Assembly (NCBI RefSeq): GCF_000411975.1
Contig: NZ_ASXG01000196.1
Coordinates: 62,001-126,000 of the forward strand
Direction: 5' to 3'
DNA: 64,000 nucleotides
Source: Amycolatopsis orientalis DSM 43388
Lineage (GTDB): Bacteria > Actinomycetota > Actinomycetes > Mycobacteriales > Pseudonocardiaceae
In this document: piece by piece, positions 16,140-23,278 of the stretch
Layout of the letters: each line of letters opens with the position of its first letter
Position numbering within the stretch: position 1 is the first letter of the stretch
Position numbers and translations under genes: made by a program
Notes under the pieces: generated by a model
Databases searched by the model: none
Told to the model about the DNA's origin: nothing
What the model saw: only the letters and a program-made list of their open reading frames with translations

Positions 16140-16465
16140 ACCCGTTGGAGGAGGCCCGCCGGATCGTGGCCGCGGTGCGGGAGCTGCCGGAGGTGGCGGA
16201 CGTGCACAGCGGGTCGTTCGGCCGGGTCGCGACGCTCGGGGCGGGCGGCCGGGTCGGTGGGGTGCGGGTGACCGAGGAAGACGTCACGGTCGGGGTGACG
16301 GTGCGGACGCCGTTCTCGGCGGACGAGGTGGCGGCCGCGGTGCGCGCGGCCGTCGCAGCGGGCGGCCGGCCGGTGCATGTGGTCATCGCCGACGTGGAGG
16401 AGCCCGGCGGGGCGGAAACCGGGTCGGGAACCGGGTCGGACAACCAGAAGGAGACAGTGTCGTGA
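16136..16465 (+). CDS. Asp23/Gls24-like protein, short form
   Basis: 109 residues. The segment LEEARRIVAAVRELPEVADV, then SGSFGRVATLGAGGRVGGVRV and VTVGVTVRTPFSADEVAAAV, followed by PVHVVIADVEEP, is an Asp23-like fold reduced to its core. The ATG at 16136 makes ATGA with the preceding stop. The stop overlaps the next GTG (GTGA, 16462-16465). It probably works with the other two Asp23-type proteins of this operon. Confidence 0.75.
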   Translation: MNPLEEARRIVAAVRELPEVADVHSGSFGRVATLGAGGRVGGVRVTEEDVTVGVTVRTPFSADEVAAAVRAAVAAGGRPVHVVIADVEEPGGAETGSGTGSDNQKETVS

Positions 16466-16638
16466 ACGCAACTGGATTGGGGCTGATCACCGGCCTCGCG
16501 CTGGGGCTCGCCGCCGCGATCGGCGGGTTCGGCGCGTTCCTGCTGGTCCTCGTGCTGGGCGCGGTGGGGCTGCTGGTCGGGCGCCTGCTCGACGGGAAGC
16601 TCGACCTTTCCCAGCTCACCGGCCGCGACCGGGGGTGA
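16462..16638 (+). CDS. Small integral membrane protein (DUF2273-like)
   Basis: 58 residues, almost entirely a hydrophobic hairpin: TGLGLITGLALGLAAAIGGF and FLLVLVLGAVGLLVGRLLDG, then a short polar tail with LSQLTGRDRG. This size and the position between Asp23-type genes match the DUF2273 proteins found with amaP/asp23 in Gram-positives. Starts at GTG 16462 within a GTGA overlap. Role probably scaffolding in the membrane. Confidence 0.75.
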   Translation: MNATGLGLITGLALGLAAAIGGFGAFLLVLVLGAVGLLVGRLLDGKLDLSQLTGRDRG

Positions 16639-16641
16639 GCC

Positions 16642-17028
16642 GTGAATGTCGCAGCGGAGGCCCGGACCGCTCCGGACGAGCGCGGGAGCCTCACGATCAG
16701 CGAGCACGTGCTCGAACGGCTGGCCGCCCACGCGGCCGGCGAGATCGACCGGGTGGGCGGGTCGGCCGGGCGGACGCTCGGGATCAGCCTCGGCGGTGAG
16801 GCGCTGGACCGGTCGGCGAAAACGTCGGCGCGGATCGCGGGCGGCGAGGTCGAGCTGGACGTGCGGATCTCGCTGGAGTACCCGGCTCCGGTGGGCGCGA
16901 CGACCGAGCGCGTGCGCGGGCACCTGCGCGAGCGCGTCGAGGACCTGACCGGGATGCCGGTGCGCCGCGTCGGGATCACGGTGACCGCATTGCACGTCGA
17001 ACCCGCCGGGCGAAGGAGGATCGAGTGA
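16642..17028 (+). CDS. Asp23/Gls24-family protein (third copy)
   Basis: 128 residues with SLTISEHVLERLAAHAAGEI, SLGGEALDRSAKTSARIAGG, EVELDVRISLEYPAPVGATT and GMPVRRVGITVTALHVEP: the complete Asp23 alpha/beta core. Starts at GTG 16642, 3 bases after the preceding stop, and ends in a GTGA overlap with the next gene. It is diverged from the first copy at 15487. Confidence 0.85.
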   Translation: MNVAAEARTAPDERGSLTISEHVLERLAAHAAGEIDRVGGSAGRTLGISLGGEALDRSAKTSARIAGGEVELDVRISLEYPAPVGATTERVRGHLRERVEDLTGMPVRRVGITVTALHVEPAGRRRIE

Positions 17029-17552
17029 AACGCCGGACCCGCCGGTCTTTTCCGGCGAGCGTGACCGCGGTCGTGGTGCTGGCGGTGTGCGTGCTGGCCG
17101 CCGTCGCGGCGATCCAGCGGCTGACCGGGCACCAGCCGTGGCTGGACTACCGCGCGGTCGCCGCGGCCGTGCACGGCGCGCAGTGGACCGATCTCGTCCC
17201 CGCGCTGGTCTCGGGCGCGGTCGCGGTGCTCGGGCTCGTGCTGCTGTGGGCGGCGCTGCTGCCGGGCAAGCGCCGGATCCTCCCGTTGACGGGCACCCCG
17301 GATTCCGGGGCCGATGCCACCGGCTACCGGACCGCGTTGCGCACCGCCGCGGCCGAGGTGGACGGGGTCGACCGGGCCCAGGTCGCGACCGGGGCGCGCA
17401 AGATCAAGGTGCGGGTGAAGACGGCCCGCACCCGGACCGACGGGCTGGCCGACGCGGTCCGTGCGGCCGTCGAGTCCCGCCTGGACCGCATCTCGCCGGT
17501 CCGGCGGCCCGCGGTGTCGGTGCGGGTCCGCGCTACGAGGGAGTCGTCATGA
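17025..17552 (+). CDS. DUF6286-type membrane protein
   Basis: 175 residues. A basic N-terminus is followed by two membrane helices (about 13-30 and 57-78: VTAVVVLAVCVLAAVAAIQR and ALVSGAVAVLGLVLLWAALL). A soluble C-terminal domain follows (TGYRTALRTAAAEVDGVDRA, KIKVRVKTARTRTDGLADAV), itself reminiscent of the Asp23/AmaP beta-alpha core. AAGGAGGA precedes the GTG. Such proteins recur in actinobacterial Asp23 operons; no activity is known. Confidence 0.75.
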   Translation: MKRRTRRSFPASVTAVVVLAVCVLAAVAAIQRLTGHQPWLDYRAVAAAVHGAQWTDLVPALVSGAVAVLGLVLLWAALLPGKRRILPLTGTPDSGADATGYRTALRTAAAEVDGVDRAQVATGARKIKVRVKTARTRTDGLADAVRAAVESRLDRISPVRRPAVSVRVRATRESS

Positions 17553-18112
17553 ACCGTCCGGCCGCGCTCAATCGCTTCCTGCTCGCGGTGATCGGCCTCG
17601 TGCTGCTCGCCGCCGGCGGCTTCGGCCTGGCCACGCACTTCCGCGTGCTGCGGGTCCTCGATCCGCAGGCGCCGCTGGTGCCGGGCACCGGCGAGCCGCC
17701 CACGTGGGTGTTCTACGTGATCGCCGCGGCGGCGGTCGTCGTCGGGCTGCTCGCCCTGCGCTGGCTGCTCGCCCAGCTCGCGCACCGGCCGCGCACCGGC
17801 GTCTGGCGCTTCGAAACCGATCCCGCCTACGGCCGCACCGAACTGCGCGCCGACGACGCGGTCGCCCCGTTCGTCGAGGAACTGCGCGGATATCCGGGAG
17901 TGCACAAGGCGAGCGCGTCGCTCGCCGGAACCCGGGAAACCCCGTCGCTGGCGCTGATCGTCACCTGCGAGCAGGACGCGGACCTCGCCGACATCCGCCA
18001 GCGCATCACCGAGGAAGGCCTTCCGCGGCTCAAGGAAGCACTGGAGCTGGACGACCTTCCGGTCGAGATCGAGTTCCGGTTCACCGCCCGGGCGACCGCC
18101 CGCGTCGGGTGA
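17549..18112 (+). CDS. amaP: AmaP-like alkaline shock membrane anchor
   Basis: 187 residues. Two N-terminal helices (about 10-30 and 52-75) form the AmaP-type membrane hairpin; the soluble remainder has TELRADDAVAPFVEELRGYP and VKASA-like strands followed by EIEFRFTARATARV. In Staphylococcus AmaP tethers Asp23 to the membrane. Starts at ATG 17549 in an ATGA overlap and closes the operon. The gap of 33 bases to the convergent DDN-like gene holds only a short GGCG/CGCC hairpin. Confidence 0.75.
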   Translation: MNRPAALNRFLLAVIGLVLLAAGGFGLATHFRVLRVLDPQAPLVPGTGEPPTWVFYVIAAAAVVVGLLALRWLLAQLAHRPRTGVWRFETDPAYGRTELRADDAVAPFVEELRGYPGVHKASASLAGTRETPSLALIVTCEQDADLADIRQRITEEGLPRLKEALELDDLPVEIEFRFTARATARVG

Positions 18113-18145
18113 GCAGCAGGCGGTTTCGCCGCCGCGACGACCCAG

Positions 18146-18640
18146 TCAGCGCGGAGTGAGCACCACGACCGGAATTTCGCGGTCCGTCCAGTCTTGGTAC
18201 TTCTGGAAATCCGCGTACAGCTCGACCAGCCGCGGCCAGAGGTCGCGGCGTTCGTCCGCCGACGCGACGCGCGCGGTGACCGGGACGTCGCGGCGGCCCT
18301 TGAGACGGACGCGGGTTTCCGGTTCCGCGCGCAGGTTGAAGTACCACTGCGGATGATGGGGCAGTCCGCCCTGAGAGGCGACGACGACCAGGTCGTCCCC
18401 GGACCGCAGATACAGCAGCGGGGTGGTGAACAGCCGCCCGGACTTGCGGCCGCGGTGGTCCAGCAGCAGCGTCGGGACGGGTTTGCGGAAACCCGCTCCG
18501 ACGCGCCAGTTGTGGCCGACCCGGCCGTCGGTCAAGGTGAAGAGCTTGACCTGGATTCTGGCCAGGTACTTCATCAGCGCCGCCGTCACCGGCGAGTCCA
18601 GGCCTTTCGGTGCTTCTGCGGGCAGCGAAAAACGTCCCAT
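18146..18640 (-). CDS. Deazaflavin (F420)-dependent nitroreductase-family protein (DDN-like)
   Basis: 164 residues of the split-barrel DDN family (nitroreductase/cation-H+ antiporter-associated group): VPTLLLDHRGRKSGRLFTTP is the cofactor-phosphate signature, followed by LLYLRSGDDLVVVASQGG, PHHPQWYFNLRAEPETRV and WPRLVELYADFQKYQDWTDR. These enzymes use F420H2 to reduce quinones or nitro compounds. ATG 18640 has GGAGG 5 bases before it. It is downstream of a PPOX-fold gene on the same strand, with which it probably shares an operon. Confidence 0.88.
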   Translation of the reverse strand: MGRFSLPAEAPKGLDSPVTAALMKYLARIQVKLFTLTDGRVGHNWRVGAGFRKPVPTLLLDHRGRKSGRLFTTPLLYLRSGDDLVVVASQGGLPHHPQWYFNLRAEPETRVRLKGRRDVPVTARVASADERRDLWPRLVELYADFQKYQDWTDREIPVVVLTPR

Positions 18641-18660
18641 CGCGACCTCCTCGGAGCGCG

Positions 18661-19176
18661 TCAGCGGGCAAGCGGGGGCGAGCAGTGCTCGGCAGTCGAT
18701 CCGGCGAGCGGCATCGGGCCGAGACCGAGTTTGCGGTGATCCCAGGAACGGATCCGCGCCACGTCGACGCGGACCGCGACCCGTTTGCGGAGCATGAATT
18801 CCACCATCGGCTTCGCCTCGTCGGTGTATTCGCCGTGGTAACGCTCCCAGATGTCGACCCCGACCGCCCAGAGCGCCTCCGGGTCGTCGACGACCTCGGC
18901 TCGCCCTTCCAGCGAGACGCCGCGCAGCACGTCGTAGGTCAGGCCGTCTTCGATCAGCACGGTGACCCGCGGGTCGCGGCGGAGGTTGACTGCCTTCTGC
19001 GCCTTGGCTTTCGTCTCGAACCACAGCACGCCGTCGAGGACCGCGTACCACATCGCGACCGCGTGCGGATGCCCGCCGGGACCCAGCGAAACCAGCGTCG
19101 CGGTGCGCTGGGAAGCGAGGTAGGCCGACACCTCCTCGGAGGTCATCTCGATCTGCGCTCGCTGGTTCGTTCCCAT
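18661..19176 (-). CDS. PPOX-class (split-barrel) F420-dependent enzyme
   Basis: 171 residues with the pyridoxamine-phosphate-oxidase-like fold: LASQRTATLVSLGPGGHPHA, MWYAVLDGVLWFETKAKAQK, AVNLRRDPRVTVLIEDG and LRGVSLEGRAEVVDDP. Actinobacterial members of this class bind F420 and reduce unsaturated substrates. ATG at 19176 is chosen over longer starts because the split-barrel begins about 12 residues later. It lies 7 bases downstream of a TetR gene and 20 bases before the DDN-like gene, giving a three-gene leftward operon. Confidence 0.85.
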   Translation of the reverse strand: MGTNQRAQIEMTSEEVSAYLASQRTATLVSLGPGGHPHAVAMWYAVLDGVLWFETKAKAQKAVNLRRDPRVTVLIEDGLTYDVLRGVSLEGRAEVVDDPEALWAVGVDIWERYHGEYTDEAKPMVEFMLRKRVAVRVDVARIRSWDHRKLGLGPMPLAGSTAEHCSPPLAR

Positions 19177-19183
19177 CGGTTCC

Positions 19184-19840
19184 TCACTTCCTGCGGCGGG
19201 CCACGGGCGGGCCGGCGAGTATCGAGGCGACGACGTCGACGAGGTCCTCGACGATCTGCTCAGCGGTCCAGTCCGCCGCGTTCGGGCCGTGCAGGCGGCG
19301 GATGCGGCCGACATCGCCGAGGACGTCGAGGGTCACGGTCATCGCTTGGGACAGCCGGAAATCGAGCGTCCGGCGGGGGACGCCGGGGCTCGTCCGGTCC
19401 AGCAGTTCGACGAACGCGGCGTTGCGCTCGAAGAACGACTCGGCGACCGCGTCCAGTCCTTCGCCGCCGGTCGCCAGCAGCTGCCCGACCAGCCGGATCC
19501 AGCATTCGCCGCCCGATTCGAGCACCGCGACCACCGGCTGGACGTACGCGCGGGCCAATTCGCGTGCGGTGACGTGCTTTCCGGGCAATTCGCGCAGTAC
19601 CGCAGTGCGCTCGCCGGTCACCTGGCCCAGGCGGCTGCGCAGGACCGCGTCGAGCAAGCCTTCCTTGGATCCGAAGTGGTAGTGGATCGCCGCGACGTTC
19701 GTCTGCGCCGCTTGCATGACGGTCCGCAACGACACCGCTCCGACGCCGTGCTCGGCGAACAGCCGTTCCGCGGCGGCGATCAGGCGCTGCTCGGTCGCCG
19801 CCCCGCGACTGGCGGGGAGCCGCGCGGCTTCGGTGTCCAT
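19184..19840 (-). CDS. TetR-family regulator
   Basis: 218 residues. The N-terminal TetR helix-turn-helix is clear: LIAAAERLFAEHGVGAVSLR, TVMQAAQTNVAAIHYHFGSK and EGLLDAVL (about 18-65). The C-terminal ligand domain has FFERNAAFVELLDRTSPGV. The mRNA is probably leaderless: TAGAGT on the minus strand (19853-19848) lies 7 bases before the ATG. A 7-bp inverted repeat overlaps that -10, so self-repression is likely. It heads the operon with the PPOX and DDN-like genes, which it should control. Confidence 0.88.
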   Translation of the reverse strand: MDTEAARLPASRGAATEQRLIAAAERLFAEHGVGAVSLRTVMQAAQTNVAAIHYHFGSKEGLLDAVLRSRLGQVTGERTAVLRELPGKHVTARELARAYVQPVVAVLESGGECWIRLVGQLLATGGEGLDAVAESFFERNAAFVELLDRTSPGVPRRTLDFRLSQAMTVTLDVLGDVGRIRRLHGPNAADWTAEQIVEDLVDVVASILAGPPVARRRK

Positions 19841-19849
19841 GGCGTGGAC

Positions 19850-19878
19850 TCTATCAGCCGATTCAATCAGTTGATAGA
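19850..19878. promoter_or_regulatory. TetR operator candidate
   Basis: TCTATCA (19850-19856) and TGATAGA (19872-19878) form a perfect 7-bp inverted repeat with 15 bases between, overlapping the -10 hexamer of the TetR gene. Spacing and position fit autoregulation. Confidence 0.55.
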
Positions 19879-19890
19879 ACGAGGCGGCGC

Positions 19891-19930
19891 GGTTCGAGCG
19901 CTGAAGGCGGGGTCCTCCAGCGCTCGAACC
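19891..19930 (-). terminator. 13-bp hairpin terminator
   Basis: GGTTCGAGCGCTG (19891-19903) pairs perfectly with CAGCGCTCGAACC (19918-19930), with a 14-base loop, 6 bases beyond the stop of the MDR gene. It separates that gene from the TetR promoter. Confidence 0.65.
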
Positions 19931-19936
19931 TCAGTT

Positions 19937-20866
19937 TCAGGGAATGAGCACGGTCTTCCCAGCCAGCCTTCCCGCGGCCGCTTCGTCGTGAACGGCCGGG
20001 AGATCGGCCAGCGGCCGACGGTCGGCGACGGTGATCCGCAGCGTCCCCGCGTCGACGCGCTCGACGAGTTCCGCCAGTTGCCCGGCGTTGCTGACGACGA
20101 ACACCCGGGCCGTCCGGATCCCGCGGCCAGGGTTCTCCGGCGGGGGAGTGGTGGTGCTGACCAGCGCTCCGCCGTCCGCGACCAGATCGGCGAGCGCGGC
20201 GTTCTCCTCCGGAGTGGTGGGCACGAGGTTGAGCACGACGTCGAACGGTGCTCCGTCGACCGCGTCGGAAGCGAAGTCGAGGTGCCCGATGATCCGGTCG
20301 GCTCCGTATGCGCGGAGGCGTTCTTCGGTGCGAGAACTCGACGTCGCGGTCACGGTCGCGCCTGCCTGATGCGCGAGCTGAACGGCGAAGCTGCCGACCG
20401 CCCCGCCGGCGCCGTTGATCAGGATCGTCTGGCCAGCTTGCAGGCGGGCGTCGTCGAAGAGGGACTGCCAAGCGGTCAACCCGGCGACCGGAAGCGCGGC
20501 GGCATCGGGCAGTTCGACCGTCTTCGGGGCTGCGGCCAGCGCCTCTGCAGGAACGAGGGCGTACTCGGCGGACGCACCGTCGGCGTTCATCGGCAGGAAG
20601 GCCACCACCGCGTCGCCGACCTGGTGGCCGTCTGCTCCGGGGTCCAGCTCGGCAATCGTCCCGGCGGCCTCGATGCCCGGGATGTGCGGGAAGGCCAAGG
20701 GAAACACCTCCTGCAGACCGCCCGCGCGGATCCCGGCGTCGACCGGGTTGAAGGAGGTGGCGGCCACCCGCACGAGGACCTGTCCCTCGGCAGGCGTCGG
20801 ACGCTCGGCGTCTTCCAGCGTCAAGACTTCGCTTCCGCCGTAGCGGTGGTAGCGCACTGCTTTCAT
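19937..20866 (-). CDS. Zinc-independent MDR NADP-dependent oxidoreductase (quinone oxidoreductase-like)
   Basis: 309 residues of the medium-chain dehydrogenase/reductase superfamily: MKAVRYHRYGGSEVLTLED, VRVAATSFNPVDAGIRAGG, HIPGIEAAGTIAELDPGADG and the nucleotide motif NGAGGAVGSFAVQLA (about 148-163). The zinc ligands of alcohol dehydrogenases are absent, so quinone or enone reduction is likely. ATG 20866 has GGAGG 6 bases upstream. It diverges from a MarR gene across three copies of an 18-base palindrome, suggesting induction by an electrophile or quinone sensed by that regulator. Confidence 0.88.
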   Translation of the reverse strand: MKAVRYHRYGGSEVLTLEDAERPTPAEGQVLVRVAATSFNPVDAGIRAGGLQEVFPLAFPHIPGIEAAGTIAELDPGADGHQVGDAVVAFLPMNADGASAEYALVPAEALAAAPKTVELPDAAALPVAGLTAWQSLFDDARLQAGQTILINGAGGAVGSFAVQLAHQAGATVTATSSSRTEERLRAYGADRIIGHLDFASDAVDGAPFDVVLNLVPTTPEENAALADLVADGGALVSTTTPPPENPGRGIRTARVFVVSNAGQLAELVERVDAGTLRITVADRRPLADLPAVHDEAAAGRLAGKTVLIP

Positions 20867-20882
20867 GACATCCTCCGTAATC

Positions 20883-20900
20883 TGCTTCGAAATCGAAGCA
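20883..20900. promoter_or_regulatory. MarR operator, copy 1
   Basis: TGCTTCGAAATCGAAGCA: perfect 8-bp inverted repeat around a 2-base centre, 16 bases upstream of the MDR start codon, where binding would block that gene. Confidence 0.75.
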
Positions 20901-20915
20901 CTCTGCGGCCGAGTA

Positions 20916-20933
20916 TGCTTCGACCTCGAAGCA
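20916..20933. promoter_or_regulatory. MarR operator, copy 2
   Basis: TGCTTCGACCTCGAAGCA: same arms as copy 1 with a different 2-base centre. Centre-to-centre distance to copy 1 is 33 bases, about three helical turns. Confidence 0.75.
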
Positions 20934-20962
20934 AAGTCTCGGCGACGTGAGGACTGCCACAA

Positions 20963-20980
20963 TGATTCGACTTCGAAGCA
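20963..20980. promoter_or_regulatory. MarR operator, copy 3
   Basis: TGATTCGACTTCGAAGCA: one mismatch from the consensus arms. It lies 2 bases upstream of the -10 of the MarR gene, consistent with autorepression. Confidence 0.7.
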
Positions 20981-20982
20981 TC

Positions 20983-20994
20983 TAGACTGGCGGC
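20983..20994 (+). promoter_or_regulatory. Leaderless promoter end of marR-type gene
   Basis: TAGACTGGCGGC: -10 hexamer TAGACT followed by 6 bases and the ATG, so transcription should begin at or next to the start codon. The identical 12 bases precede the next regulator (21515-21526). Confidence 0.5.
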
Positions 20995-21495
20995 ATGGCG
21001 GACGCGCTGGAGCCCAAGCAGCTCACCACCTATTTCGCGCTGATGGAGGCGGTGAGCCTGCTGCAGCACGCCGTCAGCCAGCAGTTGCGGGCCGAGGGCG
21101 GCCTCAGCTACGTGCAGTTCGAACTGCTGGCCCGGCTCGCCGACTCCGCCGAGCCGCTGACCATGACCGAGCTGGCCGACGGCGTCGTCTACAGCCGCAG
21201 CGGCCTCACGCATCAGGCGGGGCTGCTCGAAAAGGCCGGCCTGGTCACCCGTGGTCCCAGTGCGGACGACCAGCGGGCTACCGTCGTCGGCATCACCGAC
21301 GCTGGGCGGGAGCTGGTCGCGAAGGTGCTCCCGGGGCACATCGACGCCGTTCGCCGGCTGCTGTTCGCCCCACTGTCCACTTCGGACCTTGACGCACTGG
21401 GCGGCATCATGACCCGCGTCCGCGACCACATGCGCGCCGAGCCGCCGCGGTCGGCCGCGACGCGCCGGAGTGCGAAGGGGAGCGGCGTCCTCTAA
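20995..21495 (+). CDS. MarR-family regulator
   Basis: 166 residues. The winged helix is visible as VQFELLARLADSAEPLTMTE, LADGVVYSRSGLTHQAGLLE, KAGLVTRGPSADDQRATVVG and ITDAGRELVAKV. MarR proteins bind palindromes as dimers and release DNA on binding phenolics or oxidants. The ATG directly follows a -10 hexamer (leaderless). Three palindromes between this gene and the divergent MDR gene are its likely targets. Confidence 0.9.
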   Translation: MADALEPKQLTTYFALMEAVSLLQHAVSQQLRAEGGLSYVQFELLARLADSAEPLTMTELADGVVYSRSGLTHQAGLLEKAGLVTRGPSADDQRATVVGITDAGRELVAKVLPGHIDAVRRLLFAPLSTSDLDALGGIMTRVRDHMRAEPPRSAATRRSAKGSGVL

Positions 21496-21514
21496 CGCAT
21501 ATCGCCGTTGTTCT

Positions 21515-21526
21515 TAGACTGGCGGC
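21515..21526 (+). promoter_or_regulatory. Leaderless promoter end of HTH regulator gene
   Basis: TAGACTGGCGGC immediately before GTG 21527, identical to the 12 bases before the MarR gene. Similar initiation signals probably give both genes low, constitutive leaderless expression. Confidence 0.5.
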
Positions 21527-22171
21527 GTGGAAGACATCGAGGCGATCGCCGTCCTGCAGGATCCCGTGCGGCGGCGGCTGTACGACTACGTGGTTTCCCA
21601 GGACCACGACGTGAGCCGGAACGAGGCCGCCGAGGGGGCCGGGATCCAGCGCACGCTCGCCGCCTTCCATCTCGACAAACTCGTCGACGCGGGATTGCTG
21701 GAGACGGAAAGCAAGCGGCTGAGCGGACGTTCCGGCCCGGGCGCCGGCCGTCCGGCGAAGCTGTACCGGCGGTCTGAGGCGGAACGTCAGTTCTCCGTTC
21801 CGGCTCGCGACTACCGGACCGCCGCCGATCTGCTCGCCGAAGTCGCCGAAGTCGCCCGCCTCGACAACGAACTGCAAGCTGCCGCCCGACGCGAGGGTCG
21901 CGCCGCCGCGTGCCCCGTCGAAGACCTCGCCGCCGCGAAGGAACTGCTGGCCGCGCGCGGTTACGAGCCCCGGCTGGACGACGACGTCCTGCGGCTCGTC
22001 AACTGCCCCTTCCATGTGCTCTCGCAGCGGCATCCGGGACTGGTGTGCGGGATGAACCTGGCGCTGCTGGAAGGGCTGCTCGAGGAGGCCGAGGGTCTGC
22101 GGCCGCGCATGGATCCGCGCCCCGGGCTGTGCTGTGTGATCGTCGAGCGTTCTAAAAATAATGAGAGTTGA
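21527..22171 (+). CDS. ArsR/SufR-like helix-turn-helix regulator with conserved cysteines
   Basis: 214 residues. The winged HTH (about 5-80) reads QDPVRRRLYDYVVSQDHDVS, AAFHLDKLVDAGLLETESKR and GRPAKLYR. The C-terminal domain (about 95-205) has Cys160, Cys174, Cys202 and Cys203 in VNCPFHVL, LVCGMNLALLEG and GLCCVIVE. The first two spacings resemble SufR-type regulators, whose cysteines hold an iron-sulfur cluster, although the four-Cys pattern is not exact. GTG 21527 follows a -10 hexamer directly (leaderless). Redox or metal sensing is inferred. The next gene begins 32 bases after the stop. Confidence 0.75.
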   Translation: MEDIEAIAVLQDPVRRRLYDYVVSQDHDVSRNEAAEGAGIQRTLAAFHLDKLVDAGLLETESKRLSGRSGPGAGRPAKLYRRSEAERQFSVPARDYRTAADLLAEVAEVARLDNELQAAARREGRAAACPVEDLAAAKELLAARGYEPRLDDDVLRLVNCPFHVLSQRHPGLVCGMNLALLEGLLEEAEGLRPRMDPRPGLCCVIVERSKNNES

Positions 22172-22203
22172 CATAGAAGGCCCGGCGATGGTGAGGTGAA
22201 GGC

Positions 22204-22671
22204 GTGACGGAACATCACCTCGCCCAGCTCAACGTGGGCATCCTGAGACATCCCCTGGAAGACCCCCGGATGCACGGCTTCACGTCGATGCTCGACACCC
22301 TCAACGAGGTCGCCGACAACGCGCCCGGCTTCGTCTGGCGCCTGGTCGGGGACGGCGGCAACGACGCCACCTCGATCCGGTCCTCGCTCGGCGGCGACGT
22401 CCTGGTCAACATGTCGGTCTGGGAAAACCGCGACGCCCTGTGGGACTACGTCTACCGCAGCGGGCACCTGGACATGCTGCGCCGGCGGTCGGAATGGTTC
22501 GAACTGCCGAAGGCCCCGTTCCAGGTGCTGTGGTGGGTTCCCGCCGGGCACATTCCGACGGTCGAGGAGGCCGTCGAGCGCCTGGAACTGCTGCGGGAGA
22601 AGGGGTCCTCGCCGCGCGCGTTCGGTTTCCGGGACAGCTACCTGCCCGAAGGCGCCGCCTCGGCGCCGTGA
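22204..22671 (+). CDS. DUF3291 domain protein
   Basis: 155 residues with the DUF3291 pattern: HHLAQLNVGILRHPLEDPRM, GFTSMLDTLNEVADNAPGFV, VNMSVWENRDALWDYVYRSG and FELPKAPFQVLWWVPAGHIP. The domain resembles an alpha/beta ferredoxin-like (Dabb/ABM) barrel and is often annotated as a monooxygenase-like fold, without proven activity. GTG start. A TTGACA lies at 22168, overlapping the end of the regulator gene, but no convincing -10 follows. Confidence 0.85.
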   Translation: MTEHHLAQLNVGILRHPLEDPRMHGFTSMLDTLNEVADNAPGFVWRLVGDGGNDATSIRSSLGGDVLVNMSVWENRDALWDYVYRSGHLDMLRRRSEWFELPKAPFQVLWWVPAGHIPTVEEAVERLELLREKGSSPRAFGFRDSYLPEGAASAP

Positions 22672-22743
22672 CGTCCGCCCCTGTTCGGCGACACGTCCGG
22701 CGGGTCGCCCGGACCCGCCCGCGGGATGGCTAGGGTGTCCGGC

Positions 22744-23262
22744 GTGGCGAACATGTCCCGTTGGTCGGATGAGAATGGCGGCTTGGACTTCGGTCTGCTG
22801 GTGCTGCGGCTGATGCTCGCGGTCGCGATGGGGGCGCACGGGCTGATGCAGGTGTTCGGCCTGTTCGGCGGCGCGGGCATGGCGCGCTTCGAGAACCTGT
22901 TGCGCGGCTACGGATTCAGCCACAACATCGAATTCCTGACCTGGCTGACCGGGATCACCGAGGTCGGCGGGGCGGTCCTGCTGGTGCTGGGCCTGCTGAC
23001 CCCGCTGGCCGCGGCCGGCCTGCTGGGCGTGGCGATCAGCGCGGTCCGGGTGAAGTGGGAAGGCGGCCTGTTCGGCGACCGCGGCCCGGGCTTCGAACTG
23101 GAACTGACGCTCGCCGCGATGGCCTTGGCGCTGCTGCTGACCGGCCCGGGCTGGTACGCCCTGGACCGGCACACGGCGTGGCGGCAGAAACCCCTGGGCT
23201 TCGGGGTGGGCGGACTCTTCCTGTCGATCTGCGCGGCGGTCGGGGTGGGCTCGCTGTTCTGA
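22744..23262 (+). CDS. DoxX-family membrane protein
   Basis: 172 residues with four hydrophobic helices, matching DoxX: GLLVLRLMLAVAMGAHGLMQ in helix 1, WLTGITEVGGAVLLVLGLLT in helix 2, then LELTLAAMALALLLTGPGWYALD. DoxX-like proteins are small membrane oxidoreductase accessories. GTG 22744 is chosen because TAGGGT (22731-22736) lies 7 bases upstream, indicating a leaderless mRNA; an ATG at 22726 would lie upstream of that transcript, and ATG 22753 is another option. Confidence 0.8.
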   Translation: MANMSRWSDENGGLDFGLLVLRLMLAVAMGAHGLMQVFGLFGGAGMARFENLLRGYGFSHNIEFLTWLTGITEVGGAVLLVLGLLTPLAAAGLLGVAISAVRVKWEGGLFGDRGPGFELELTLAAMALALLLTGPGWYALDRHTAWRQKPLGFGVGGLFLSICAAVGVGSLF

Positions 23263-23278
23263 TCCCGAACGGGCGACG

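Noticed and set aside
19289-20950. 553-codon plus-strand frame across the TetR and MDR genes
   Set aside because: It crosses the 13-bp terminator and the TetR operator and is antisense to two well-supported genes.
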